A stretch of 34,779 nucleotides of DNA, taken from contig JAUPTV010000160.1 of NCBI GenBank assembly GCA_030917925.1, positions 1-34,779 of the forward strand. The letters run 5' to 3'. Under the pieces are notes generated by a model. It saw only the letters and a list, made by a program, of their open reading frames with translations. It did not search any database and had not been told where the DNA came from. This document shows, in pieces, positions 8,181 to 18,805 of this stretch. This DNA comes from Pseudomonadota bacterium. Lineage in GTDB: Bacteria > Pseudomonadota > Gammaproteobacteria > Competibacterales > Competibacteraceae. Each line of letters opens with the position of its first letter. The stretch's first letter is position 1. The position numbers and the translations under genes were made by a program.

Positions 8181-10187
8181 ATGAGCAAAAAATCCAACAC
8201 ATTGCCGATTGGCCATCGTCTGCATCAATACCGCATTGAATCCGTGCTGGGCGCGGGCGGATTCGGAATTACCTACAAGGCGGTGCATGAAGCGCTGCGC
8301 ACGCGGGCCGCCATTAAGGAATATTTCCCGGTCGAATGGTCCTATCGAGATCGCGACGAGGTCAATGTTCTCTCAAATACCCAGGGCGGTTTGCCGACTT
8401 CAGAAGCGGGCGAGGATGCCTGCTACACATGGGGACTGGAGCGTTTTCTCACGGAAGCCCAGACCCTGGCCCAGGTCAACCACCCCGGCGTCGTGCGGGT
8501 GCGGGATTTCTTCGAGGCCAATGGCACCGCCTACATCGTGATGGATTATGAGGATGGGGAACCGCTGAGTCAGCTCCTCCAGCGGGACAAGACCTTACCG
8601 GAGGAACAGATTCGCCGGTTAGTCGAGGATATCTTACCCGCGCTAGAGGCTGTACATGCTCTGGGCTATCTGCATCGTGATATCAAGCCGGCCAATCTGT
8701 ACCGGCGCTCGGATGGGCGAACCATTCTGATTGATTTCGGCGCCGCCCGTCAGGCGCTAGGCCGACGCAGTAAAAGCGTGACTAGCGTGTTCTCGCCGGG
8801 CTATTCACCGATTGAGCAATATCTGGTCGATGGCAAGGGCTATGGTCCCTGGACGGATATTTATGCCCTGGGCACGGTGCTTTACCACTGTGTAGCCGGT
8901 ATAGCGCCTATCGAAGCACCGGCGCGGGTCCTGGATGATCCCCTGCAACCTGCTGAAAAAGTGGCGGCTGGACGTTATAACCCGGCTCTGCTGCGGTTAA
9001 TTGACCGAGCTATAGCCGTTCGCCCCGAGAAGCGGTTCCAAAGCATCAGCCAGATGCGCGAGGCGCTGACCGCGCCGCCGCCCGTGGTCGATGACGATGA
9101 TGAGCGCACGGTTAAACTGGAACTCCCGTTGCGCCCGGATCTGCATCGGAGCGGTGAAAAACTGCGACCCGTCGCTGTGGGCGAACTGCTGGCACCGCCC
9201 AAAGTTGCGCCGCCTTCCCGAAAACCGGGACTACCCTGGAAGCTCATCGGTGGGCTGGCGCTGACCGTCGCCATCGTCGCGGTCGGGATCGGTATCTGGA
9301 TGGCGCAGACCACCCCTTCTCCAAATGAACCCCCACCAGTCGCGCCGCCGGTTAAACCCGTTCTGCCACCGGTTAAACCCGCCGCCAGTGGACTGCCTGC
9401 CGATCCACAACCCGGCCAGGTTTACGCTGATCCCACGACGGGCATGGAATTCATCTGGATTGCGCCGGGCTGTTTTAATATGGGCAGTCCGGAGAATGAA
9501 CCGGATCGCAGCGCCAATGAAGTGTTGCACCAGGTGTGCCTGAAGGGATTCTGGATGGGCAAGACCGAGGTGACCAATGCCCAGTACCGGCAATTTGCGA
9601 GCAATCACGATAGCGGCGTTTATGAATCCTACCGCCTGAATGCGCCCGATCAACCGGTGGTCCGGGTCAGTTGGCAGGAGGCAGGCAACTATGCAGACGG
9701 GTTGTCCAGCAAGGCCGGCAGCCTGCGCTATCGCCTGCCCACCGAAGCGGAATGGGAATATGCGGCCCGCGCCGGCCAGACCGGTTCTCGTTATTGGGGC
9801 AACGATCCGAATCAGGCTTGCCGTTACGCCAATATTTACGACGAAACTGCCCGTCAGGCCAAACCGTTCAACTGGGCCAACTACCCTTGCCAGGATGGCC
9901 AGGTCGCCGCCGCGCCGGTGGGCCAGTATGCTGCGAATGCGTTTGGCTTGCACGATCTGTTGGGCAATGTTGCAGAATGGACCTGTTCCGAATATGACAG
10001 CGCCTACGCTGGCGGCGAAACCCGTTGCGCCAACCCGCAGGCCACGACGGGCGGACGGCGGGTATTGCGTGGCGGCTCCTGGTCGGATTATCCCGGACTG
10101 GTGCGCTTCGCTTACCGGTTTCCTGCTGCTCCGGAATATGGCAAATGGCGGTCCGATATTGGATTTCGCCTGGTGCTGGAACCTTGA
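8181..10187 (+). CDS. Hanks-type Ser/Thr kinase with membrane helix and SUMF1-like domain
   Basis: A 668-residue membrane kinase. The cytoplasmic domain is intact: GAGGFG loop, AIKEYFP with the ATP lysine, HRDIKPANL (Asp167), DFGAAR (Asp185), activation segment SKSVTSVFSPGYSPIEQY, and WTDIYALG. A membrane helix lies near 353-373 (LIGGLALTVAIVAVGIGIW), followed by a Pro-rich linker and a SUMF1-type domain from about 428 (FIWIAPGCFNMGS, RLPTEAEWEYAAR, YWGNDPN, LLGNVAEWTCSE, RVLRGGSW, GFRLV). Where formylglycine-generating enzymes have the C-x4-C pair after RGGS, this reads SDYPGLVRF, so it is likely a binding module rather than an oxidase. AGGA precedes ATG 8181. It lies downstream of its pseudokinase paralogue and 26 bases upstream of the PEGA protein, suggesting one signalling unit. 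Confidence 0.94.
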   Translation: MSKKSNTLPIGHRLHQYRIESVLGAGGFGITYKAVHEALRTRAAIKEYFPVEWSYRDRDEVNVLSNTQGGLPTSEAGEDACYTWGLERFLTEAQTLAQVNHPGVVRVRDFFEANGTAYIVMDYEDGEPLSQLLQRDKTLPEEQIRRLVEDILPALEAVHALGYLHRDIKPANLYRRSDGRTILIDFGAARQALGRRSKSVTSVFSPGYSPIEQYLVDGKGYGPWTDIYALGTVLYHCVAGIAPIEAPARVLDDPLQPAEKVAAGRYNPALLRLIDRAIAVRPEKRFQSISQMREALTAPPPVVDDDDERTVKLELPLRPDLHRSGEKLRPVAVGELLAPPKVAPPSRKPGLPWKLIGGLALTVAIVAVGIGIWMAQTTPSPNEPPPVAPPVKPVLPPVKPAASGLPADPQPGQVYADPTTGMEFIWIAPGCFNMGSPENEPDRSANEVLHQVCLKGFWMGKTEVTNAQYRQFASNHDSGVYESYRLNAPDQPVVRVSWQEAGNYADGLSSKAGSLRYRLPTEAEWEYAARAGQTGSRYWGNDPNQACRYANIYDETARQAKPFNWANYPCQDGQVAAAPVGQYAANAFGLHDLLGNVAEWTCSEYDSAYAGGETRCANPQATTGGRRVLRGGSWSDYPGLVRFAYRFPAAPEYGKWRSDIGFRLVLEP

Positions 10188-10213
10188 ATCGGCAAGCTGA
10201 TGGAGCAAACGCT

Positions 10214-12151
10214 ATGCGCAAAACGGTGATGAGAGGGCTGGGGCTGGTCTGGATACTGTTAATAGCGGGACTGATGCCTGCTGCACAGGCGGCAGCTCCT
10301 GAAACACGAATGAACGTAGCTGTCGTCGAATTCAGCGTGATGGGCGATATGCACGAACAGTCCGGTGCCATTATCGCTGATTTGATGATGTCGGCCATCG
10401 CCAACAGCGGGCGTTTTAACCTGAAGGATCGATTATCACTGTCCGCCGTCGCCAAAATCGCCAAGGCTCAGGACCAGGAACTGGGTTATACCGGGCTGCT
10501 CGATCCCCGAACTGCCGCTGATCTGGGCCAGCGTTATGGTTTGGACGCGGTGGTGATCGGGGCGGTCAGCAAGCCCGGCGATCTGATTACCGTCACGGCG
10601 CGACTGATTGACACGAAAACCGCGTCCCTGCTGCGCAGCGGCCAGATTCAGGGCCAGGACATCGACACCATTCAAATCAAGGTCAATGAACTGGCGGCGA
10701 TGATTACCACGCCCCCGGAAGCGCCGCCGACTTACGGATTGACCGTGCGCGCCGAACCAGCCGACGCAAAAATCCGGCTGCTGGATGATTCATCCACTTA
10801 TCAGCCGGGGATCAAACTGGTGCCGGGCCGCTATGAAATCGAAGTGGCGAAAGAGGGCTATGTTTCCCGCATGATCCCGGTGCAGATCGTCGATAGCGCG
10901 TTAACGATCCCGGTAACGCTGGAAAAACAGCCGCCGTCTCAGTATCGCTTGACGGTACAAACCGATCCTCCCCAAGCCACCGTTCGATTGTCAGACATTA
11001 AGACGCCCTATCAACCGGGCGTCGCCTTGCCGCCGGGCAGTTATACCGTGGAAATCAGCCAGTCTGGTTATGAAGCGCAGCGGATCACGGCACGGATTGT
11101 GGATAGCGATGTGACCTTGCCGGTGAAGCTGGTCAAATCGCCTGAACCGGTGGAGCCGACGGAGTATCGATTAACAGTGCGGCCTGATCCGCCGACTGCC
11201 AAGGTCAAATTGCTCGGCATTCGCGCTGCCTACCGACCCGGCGTGGCGTTGCAGCCGGGCAACTATACGGTCGAAGTCAGTCAGTCGGGCTATGAGACGC
11301 AGCGCGTCACGGTGCGGCTCGCGGATAGCGACATGACGATGCCGGTCAAACTGGTTCGGGAACCGGAACCCCAGCAATATCGATTAACGGTACGCACAGA
11401 ACCCTCGGATGCCCGGGTGCAATTGTCGGGGATTCGCACCGCGTACCGCCCCGGCGTCGCGCTGGCTCCAGGCAGTTATACCGTGCAGGTGTCCCGGTCC
11501 GGCTATGAATCGCAGCGGGTCACCGTGCGGATCGCGGACAGCGACGTGACCGTGCCGGTGACGCTGATCAAGGCACCCGAACCGGTAAAACCCACGCAAT
11601 ATCGGTTGACCGTGCGAACCAGTCCGGCGAATGCCCGGGTGCGGCTGGTTAACTCCTCCTTCACCTACCGGTCGGGTGTACTGCTGCCACCGGGCAGCTA
11701 TACGGTTGAAGTCAGCCGACGCGGGTATGAAACCCGGCAAACATCGGTCAGGGTTATCGATAGCGATGTGACGGAATCGGTGACTCTGGAACAAACCGTG
11801 AGTGCGAGCGCCACGCCGCCCTCCCAGCCGGCTACCCGTCCTGGAACATGGCGCATCGGCTCCGTACAGGTGGACAGCGCCATCAGTGGCGCAGACCGTT
11901 CCGAGGTGCAGCGGGTATTAAGCCGTTATGCCGGGCAGATCGCGACTCGTGACAGCCTGCTGGAGGGTGCCCTGCAGGTCTATCGGTCGACGGGAATTAC
12001 CTTGCGTTTCACAGTGCGGAACGCCGCGTCAGGATCAGCGGAATTGTCAGCGCGGGTCAGTCAGCGGCTACGGCGGACTTATGAAAGTTCCGTCCCACTG
12101 GTAACCCGTGGTCAGTTGGAAAGCTCCGGTTTCGGCGTGTCGGTGGAATAG
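10214..12151 (+). CDS. Secreted protein with FlgO/CsgG-like domain and five PEGA repeats
   Basis: Starting at ATG 10214 gives 645 residues with a clear signal peptide (MRKTVMRGL, hydrophobic core, AQAA-AP). The frame is open further upstream, but that would overlap the kinase gene and bury the signal, so I reject the longer start. Residues about 30-180 (MNVAVVEFSVMGD, DLGQRYGLDAVVIGAV, ITVTARLIDTKT) resemble the nucleotide-binding-like fold of FlgO/CsgG/TolB-type lipoproteins. Five PEGA-type repeats of about 70-78 residues follow, each with Y-x-LTV near the start, YxxG at its middle, PG-Y-x-V/I-x-V and a GY motif. A roughly 100-residue carboxy domain follows a Pro/Ser linker (GTWRIGSVQVDS). 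It is probably periplasmic or at the cell surface. The kinase immediately upstream may sense through it (inference). Confidence 0.88.
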   Translation: MRKTVMRGLGLVWILLIAGLMPAAQAAAPETRMNVAVVEFSVMGDMHEQSGAIIADLMMSAIANSGRFNLKDRLSLSAVAKIAKAQDQELGYTGLLDPRTAADLGQRYGLDAVVIGAVSKPGDLITVTARLIDTKTASLLRSGQIQGQDIDTIQIKVNELAAMITTPPEAPPTYGLTVRAEPADAKIRLLDDSSTYQPGIKLVPGRYEIEVAKEGYVSRMIPVQIVDSALTIPVTLEKQPPSQYRLTVQTDPPQATVRLSDIKTPYQPGVALPPGSYTVEISQSGYEAQRITARIVDSDVTLPVKLVKSPEPVEPTEYRLTVRPDPPTAKVKLLGIRAAYRPGVALQPGNYTVEVSQSGYETQRVTVRLADSDMTMPVKLVREPEPQQYRLTVRTEPSDARVQLSGIRTAYRPGVALAPGSYTVQVSRSGYESQRVTVRIADSDVTVPVTLIKAPEPVKPTQYRLTVRTSPANARVRLVNSSFTYRSGVLLPPGSYTVEVSRRGYETRQTSVRVIDSDVTESVTLEQTVSASATPPSQPATRPGTWRIGSVQVDSAISGADRSEVQRVLSRYAGQIATRDSLLEGALQVYRSTGITLRFTVRNAASGSAELSARVSQRLRRTYESSVPLVTRGQLESSGFGVSVE

Positions 12152-12172
12152 CGGACCTGGCACCCAGTTCCC

Positions 12173-13945
<1,773 letters not shown>

Positions 13946-14061
13946 CTTGCAACTTTAGTGGATGGGGTTGAAGCCAGGATGGGAATAGCCGGGGTTATAC
14001 CCAGGGCGATGAAGCGCGGCAATATGGCATTTAAAAACGGCAGGGTCAAATCACACTGTCT

Positions 14062-14067
14062 TATAAT
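14062..14067 (+). promoter_or_regulatory. Candidate -10 box for the 14136-19621 gene group
   Basis: A perfect TATAAT lies 69 bases upstream of the GTG at 14136 in an A/T-rich stretch between two divergent genes. No good -35 is visible at 16-18 bp spacing, so the call rests on the -10 alone. The downstream gene has a very strong ribosome site (GGAGGAG, 14122-14128), seven bases before its GTG start. Confidence 0.4.
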
Positions 14068-14135
14068 CTTGTGAAGCGAGACATTAAGAAAAATATCAAC
14101 GAAAATATCTGAAATACCTGTGGAGGAGCGTAACC

Positions 14136-15179
14136 GTGAAGTCGTGGATCAATGAGGACATCTTCAAAACCTGGACCGACGCCCAGAAGCGCCTGTGGGA
14201 AAGCCTGTGTTCAGCAATACCCTTCCAGCCGCCAGCCGGGGTTGAGGCCTGGCGCGAAACCTATCTGAAAAACCTGGACACCTGGGAATCTGCGGTTAAA
14301 CAGACCCTTGAACAGGAAGTCGCCTGGGTCGAACAGTGGGTGCAGCGGGTGGCTGAGGAACGGGGAACGCCGGAGATGATGGCCGCCTGGGTGCGGCAGA
14401 TGGAGGAAGTGCTGCAACGCTGGATTCAGACACAAAACCAGTGGTGGGACGAGTATTTCAGCGTTCTGCGCCGGGGTGGCTTCGCCTACCCGGACCGGAC
14501 CGGCCTGACATCATCGCCGCCGATGGTGGAACCGACGATGGAACCCATGGCTGTACAGGAGCCTGAAGTAGCCACTGAACCGGTGACTCCGGCTATTCCG
14601 ACGCCTGAACCCGCGCCTGAACCTGTGGCCGTCGCGCCTGAACCTGAACCTGCGCCTGAACCCGAACCCGCGCCTGAACCCGAACCCGCGCCTGAACCTG
14701 TGGCCGTCGCGCCTGAACCTGAACCCGCGCCTGAACCTGAACCCGCGCCTGAACCTGAATCTGAAACCGTGCCTGAACCTGAACCCGCGCCTGAACCTGA
14801 ACCCGTGCCCGAACCCGTGCCTGAACCTGCGCCTGAACCTGAACCTGAACCTGAACCCGTGCCTGTTCCTGAACCTGAACCCGTGCCTGTTCCTGAACCG
14901 GTCGCCATCATTCCCGAAGTTGCGCCGACGCCAGTCTCGGCTATTCCACCCGTTGCAACAACGCGTGACGATCTCAAACTCATCAACGGGATTGGCGCAG
15001 CGCTGGAAAAGAAACTGCGCACCTGTGGCATCACGACTTATCGGCAACTGGCGACGTTGAGCGATGCCGACATCGACCGGGTTGAGGCCAGTATCAAATC
15101 TCTCGGGCGCATTCGCCGTGATGACTGGATCGGTCAGGCTAAGGCGCGGCATTTTGAGAAATATCAGGAAACGCTCTAA
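14136..15179 (+). CDS. Trp-rich helical protein with Pro-Glu linker and helix-hairpin-helix domain
   Basis: A 347-residue protein with three parts. Residues 1-115 are helical and unusually Trp-rich ([31 protein letters not shown]); the pattern recalls phasin or PhaE-type helices that coat polyhydroxyalkanoate granules, but I cannot assign a family. Residues about 157-255 are a low-complexity PEPxPEP linker. Residues about 275-345 form a helix-hairpin-helix module ([48 protein letters not shown]), the type often fused to ribosomal or respiratory-chain proteins and predicted to bind nucleic acid. Translation starts at GTG 14136 after GGAGGAG. The stop is three bases before asnS, so the two genes are translationally linked. 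Confidence 0.82.
   Translation: MKSWINEDIFKTWTDAQKRLWESLCSAIPFQPPAGVEAWRETYLKNLDTWESAVKQTLEQEVAWVEQWVQRVAEERGTPEMMAAWVRQMEEVLQRWIQTQNQWWDEYFSVLRRGGFAYPDRTGLTSSPPMVEPTMEPMAVQEPEVATEPVTPAIPTPEPAPEPVAVAPEPEPAPEPEPAPEPEPAPEPVAVAPEPEPAPEPEPAPEPESETVPEPEPAPEPEPVPEPVPEPAPEPEPEPEPVPVPEPEPVPVPEPVAIIPEVAPTPVSAIPPVATTRDDLKLINGIGAALEKKLRTCGITTYRQLATLSDADIDRVEASIKSLGRIRRDDWIGQAKARHFEKYQETL
14604..14899 (+). repeat. Low-complexity PEP(A/V) hexanucleotide repeat
   Basis: About 300 bases of in-frame CCTGAA/CCCGAA repeats with interspersed GCG, GTG and CCT codons encode alternating Pro-Glu-Pro-Ala/Val. Larger units (the [20 protein letters not shown] block) occur twice. The stretch is an extended rod-like linker and a likely slippage or recombination spot. 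It also opens long shadow frames on the other strand. Confidence 0.9.
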
Positions 15180-15182
15180 TCC

Positions 15183-16583
15183 ATGGCCACTCACGCCATT
15201 TCTGCAATATTAAGCGGCCAGGTTCCGGTAGGCAGTCCGGTCGTGGTGCAGGGCTGGGTGCGTACCCGCCGCGACTCCAAGGCCGGACTGTCGTTCGTGA
15301 CGGTGCATGATGGCTCCTGCTTTGATCCGTTACAGATCATTGCGCCAGCCGATCTGCCCAACTACGCCAGTGAAGTCGTGCATCTCACTGCCGGTTGCGC
15401 GGTGCGCGTCAGTGGCGAGTTGGTCGCCTCCACCGGCAAGGGCCAGACCGTGGAACTGCGGGCCGACCGGATCGAGGTCGTGGGCTGGGTCGATGACCCG
15501 GAAACCTATCCCATCGCGCCCAAAGCGCACAGCTTCGAATACCTGCGGACGGTGGCGCATCTACGGCCCCGCACCAACAGTATCGGCGCGATTGCGCGGG
15601 TCCGGCACAGTCTGGCCCAGGCCATTCAGCGCTTTTTCCATGAGCAGGGCTATTGCTGGGTCCACACGCCCATTATCACCGGCAGCGATTGTGAAGGAGC
15701 CGGCGCGTTGTTCCGGGTCAGCACACTGGACGCCGTTAATCCTCCGCGAACTGCCGAAGGCGGCATTGATTTCGACCAGGATTTCTTCGGACATGAAACG
15801 TTTCTGACCGTCTCCGGCCAGCTCAATGCTGAAGCCTATTGCCTGGCCTTGTCCAAGGTCTACACTTTTGGTCCGACCTTCCGCGCCGAGAATTCCAACA
15901 CCAGTCGCCACCTGGCGGAATTCTGGATGGTGGAGCCGGAAACCGCTTTTGCTGATCTGCACGCCAACGCCGATCTGGCGGAAGCCTTGTTGAAATTCAT
16001 CTTCCGGGCGGTACTGGAAGAACGCGCCGATGATCTCGCCTTCTTCGCTCAGCGGATTGATAAAACCTGCATTCAACGCTTGGAACAGGTCGTCAACGCC
16101 CCGTTTGAGCGCATGGACTACAGCGAAGCCGTGCGCATCCTGGAACAGGCCGGACGAACCTTCGAGTTTCCTATTCACTGGGGCATGGACCTCCAGTCGG
16201 AACATGAACGCTATCTCGCCGAGGACCATGTGGGTCGGCCCCTGGTGTTGATGAACTACCCCAAGGCTATCAAGAGCTTTTACATGCGCGTCAATGACGA
16301 TGGCCGCACGGTGGCCGCCATGGATGTGCTGGCTCCGGGCATCGGGGAAATTATTGGTGGCAGCCAGCGCGAGGAACGACTGGACGTCCTCGATGCGCGA
16401 CTGGAAGAACTGAAAATGGACAAAAACGCCTATCATTGGTATCGGGATCTGCGCCGTTACGGCAGCGTCCCTCATGCCGGTTTTGGACTCGGCTTTGAGC
16501 GTACCGTCAGTTATGTGACCGGCATGAGCAACGTGCGGGATGTCATCCCGTTCCCACGGACGCCGCGCAGCGCAGATTTCTAA
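15183..16583 (+). CDS. asnS: Asparaginyl-tRNA synthetase
   Basis: A class II aminoacyl-tRNA synthetase charging tRNA-Asn. The 466 residues equal the E. coli length. An amino-terminal OB-fold ([19 protein letters not shown]) binds the anticodon. The catalytic domain has motif 2 ([20 protein letters not shown]) and motif 3 ([20 protein letters not shown]). ATG 15183 lies three bases after the preceding stop, and the following kinase gene starts 20 bases after this stop, so this housekeeping enzyme sits inside an operon with signalling genes. There is no sequence anomaly. Confidence 0.97.
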   Translation: MATHAISAILSGQVPVGSPVVVQGWVRTRRDSKAGLSFVTVHDGSCFDPLQIIAPADLPNYASEVVHLTAGCAVRVSGELVASTGKGQTVELRADRIEVVGWVDDPETYPIAPKAHSFEYLRTVAHLRPRTNSIGAIARVRHSLAQAIQRFFHEQGYCWVHTPIITGSDCEGAGALFRVSTLDAVNPPRTAEGGIDFDQDFFGHETFLTVSGQLNAEAYCLALSKVYTFGPTFRAENSNTSRHLAEFWMVEPETAFADLHANADLAEALLKFIFRAVLEERADDLAFFAQRIDKTCIQRLEQVVNAPFERMDYSEAVRILEQAGRTFEFPIHWGMDLQSEHERYLAEDHVGRPLVLMNYPKAIKSFYMRVNDDGRTVAAMDVLAPGIGEIIGGSQREERLDVLDARLEELKMDKNAYHWYRDLRRYGSVPHAGFGLGFERTVSYVTGMSNVRDVIPFPRTPRSADF

Positions 16584-16603
16584 TTTTTTCCAAGGATTTG
16601 CCG

Positions 16604-18388
16604 ATGGCCATCGCTCAGCAAACCACGCCTTCCAAGAGCGGCACCCGCCGTGCTAATGCCTTGCCGGCCGCCTGTATGCTGGATGAGTACCGCATCGACT
16701 CCATTCTCGGCGCTGGTGGTTTCGGCGTGACCTACAAGGCGCTGGACACGCATCTGGAAACCTGGGTGGCCATTAAGGAATATTTCCCGGTGGAATGGTC
16801 GTTCCGCGATGCGGATGGTGTCACGGTTTACCCCAATACCCAGGGCGAGGCCAGCGGCGCAGAGGAACAGTTGTCGGATTATCTCTGGGGTCTGGAGCGC
16901 TTTCTCGATGAAGCGCGGGTGCTGGCGCGCATTCAGCATCCCTATATCGTGCGGATCAAGCGCTATTTCCGGGCGCACGGCACCGCCTATATCGTGATGG
17001 ATTACGAGGAAGGCCAACCGTTGAACGCCATTTTGCGCGACGGGGAAACCCTCGATGAAGACGCCGTGCGCCGCCTGCTGGAAGACGTGCTGCCCGCGTT
17101 GGCCGCCGTCCATGCGCAAGGTTATCTACACCGCGATATCAAGCCCTCCAATCTGTATGTCCGGGCCAGCGATCATCGGGTGATGCTGATCGACTTTGGC
17201 TCGGCGCGGGAGGCGGTCAGCCGACACAGTAAAAGCGTGACCAGTCTGGTCACACCCGGTTATTCACCGCCTGAGCAATACACCACCCGCACCGACCGTT
17301 ATGGAACCTGGACCGACATTTACGCCCTCGGCGCGGTGCTGTACCGTTGCATCAGCGGACATACGCCGCCGGAAGCCGCCGAACGGTTGCTGGACGATAC
17401 CCTGGAACCCGCGATCAAGGTTGGCACCGGACGCTATAGCATTTATCTACTGGAAGTGATTGACCGGGCGCTAGCGGTGCGTCCGGAACAGCGGTTCCTG
17501 ACGGTAGCTGACATGCAGGCGGCGCTGGTAGGTCCGCAGAGCGAAAACAACAATCGGACCGTCATTATGCCCTTGGCCAAACGGGTTAAACTGGCGAAAG
17601 AGTCCGGAAAATTACGCATCACCCAACCGCCAGCGATACCGCTGGACGCATCGATTGAGGACGACCAGGGCGACAGATTGAATATGACGCAATTGCCTAC
17701 CGTCACCACTCCCCACTCGGCAGACCCACAACCCTCTGAAGTTCCACCGGCATTGCCGCCGGGTAGCGCCGCATCCAACTGGCGACTGCCCGCTATCCTC
17801 GCTGGCGGTGTGGCGCTGATGGCGGCAGCGGTGGTCATCATCTGGCTCGGATCGCCACAACCGACGCCGACGCCAGAACCCGTGCTGGAACAAAAACCAC
17901 CGCCTCGTTATAGCTTGGGTCATGGCGAATTAACTCCATCGCCAACGCCAGCCGAAACCCCGGCGATGGCACCCCCCGCGCCTGCCGTCGCCACCCCCGA
18001 TGCTGCGCCCCCGGCGATGACGCCTGCCGCCGCAACTCCTGCGCCACCGCCTGAAACCGTGGGTGAATCACCAGCGCCGACGACTAGAGAAACCGCCAGC
18101 TCACCCGCTCCGGCTGAACCGCTGACCCTCCCGGTTACGGACTCGGGCCAGGAACTGACCGATACCACAGTGGAACAGGCCGTTACGCCAGTCACGCCCC
18201 CCAAAACCCCATCGCGCGAGGCGACGCCGAAGCGAACCCGAACCACCCGGCAAAGACCTCCCCGAAAAAGCCGGGAGCAACCAGTCGTCGCTGCGCCTGC
18301 CCAACCCGTTCAGGCGCAACCTGCGCCAGCGCCAAAGCGCAGCGAACTCTGGGATGCGCCTACTGACACGGGATTCAACCAAAAATGA
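16604..18388 (+). CDS. Hanks-type Ser/Thr protein kinase with membrane helix and Pro-rich tail
   Basis: A 594-residue kinase from ATG 16604. AAGGA at 16592-16596 gives proper spacing; a TTG two codons earlier is less likely. The kinase core is complete: GAGGFGVTYKA, AIKEYFPVEW, HRDIKPSNLY (Asp178), DFGSAR (Asp197), KSVTSLVTPGYSPPEQY and WTDIYALGAVLY. The sequence is very close to the kinase at 8181-10187 but has no SUMF1 domain. A membrane helix (LPAILAGGVALMAAAVVIIWLG) lies near residue 395, then about 180 residues of Pro/Ala/Thr-rich and finally basic sequence outside the membrane, possibly a cell-wall-spanning stalk. The stop overlaps the FHA gene by ATGA. Together with the downstream FHA and PP2C genes it forms a classic kinase/phospho-reader/phosphatase set. 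Confidence 0.95.
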   Translation: MAIAQQTTPSKSGTRRANALPAACMLDEYRIDSILGAGGFGVTYKALDTHLETWVAIKEYFPVEWSFRDADGVTVYPNTQGEASGAEEQLSDYLWGLERFLDEARVLARIQHPYIVRIKRYFRAHGTAYIVMDYEEGQPLNAILRDGETLDEDAVRRLLEDVLPALAAVHAQGYLHRDIKPSNLYVRASDHRVMLIDFGSAREAVSRHSKSVTSLVTPGYSPPEQYTTRTDRYGTWTDIYALGAVLYRCISGHTPPEAAERLLDDTLEPAIKVGTGRYSIYLLEVIDRALAVRPEQRFLTVADMQAALVGPQSENNNRTVIMPLAKRVKLAKESGKLRITQPPAIPLDASIEDDQGDRLNMTQLPTVTTPHSADPQPSEVPPALPPGSAASNWRLPAILAGGVALMAAAVVIIWLGSPQPTPTPEPVLEQKPPPRYSLGHGELTPSPTPAETPAMAPPAPAVATPDAAPPAMTPAAATPAPPPETVGESPAPTTRETASSPAPAEPLTLPVTDSGQELTDTTVEQAVTPVTPPKTPSREATPKRTRTTRQRPPRKSREQPVVAAPAQPVQAQPAPAPKRSELWDAPTDTGFNQK

Positions 18389-18738
18389 AACTCAAGTTAT
18401 GGCCTTTTTCACGCCAGCCACATGAACCACTGCCCACCATACCCGCCCGGACCCGGTTTATCCGCACCGATTCAGTAGGCAAAGGTGATTTACGGATTCG
18501 CTCCACGCTCTGTCGATTGGGTCGATCACCCAATAACGATTTTCGTTTTGATAATGATTCAGTTTCAAGCCGCCATGCTGAAGTCCATTATTTGCCCGAT
18601 GGCTCGTTTCAAATTTGCGATCTCGGTTCGACTAACGGTACCTGGGTCAACGGGCAACGTATTCAAAACCAGCTTCTTAAAAATGGCGATGTCGTTGAAC
18701 TGGGCGAGGTGCGCCTGCATTTCCGGGTCGGTGATTAA
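18385..18738 (+). CDS. FHA-domain phosphothreonine-binding protein
   Basis: A 117-residue protein that is almost entirely one FHA domain. It shows RLGRSPNNDFRF, SVSSRHAEV (conserved Ser and His of the phosphothreonine pocket) and DLGSTNGTWVNG. An amino-terminal extension of about 25 residues contains RTRFIRTDS, with threonine that could be a docking phosphosite for the kinase (inference). ATG at 18385 overlaps the kinase stop by four bases, so production is coupled. It is probably the reader that brings kinase substrates or partners together. Confidence 0.95.
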   Translation: MKLKLWPFSRQPHEPLPTIPARTRFIRTDSVGKGDLRIRSTLCRLGRSPNNDFRFDNDSVSSRHAEVHYLPDGSFQICDLGSTNGTWVNGQRIQNQLLKNGDVVELGEVRLHFRVGD

Positions 18739-18805
18739 CTCAGCAGAGGATTCTTGCTTCTATCGTTTTGGCCAGGGCACCGACAATTGACGTGGAGAGA
18801 ACGAA

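Noticed and set aside
9231-10208. Minus-strand open frame of 325 codons over the kinase-SUMF1 gene
   Set aside because: Antisense shadow of a well-supported coding region, with no family motif and no ribosome site.
10025-10213. Longer amino-terminal extension of the PEGA protein
   Set aside because: It would overlap the kinase gene in another frame and hide a clear signal peptide that begins at 10214.
14604-14899. Possible CRISPR-like array
   Set aside because: The repeats are short hexanucleotide codon repeats without unique spacers of constant length and stay in frame with a protein.
14486-15194. Minus-strand frames rich in Gly-Ser or Arg-Phe repeats opposite the Pro-Glu linker
   Set aside because: They are the complement of CCTGAA-type repeats; the plus-strand gene has a strong ribosome site, an HhH domain and coupling to asnS.
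15561-16475. Minus-strand 304-codon frame within asnS
   Set aside because: Antisense to a textbook asparaginyl-tRNA synthetase; no independent support.
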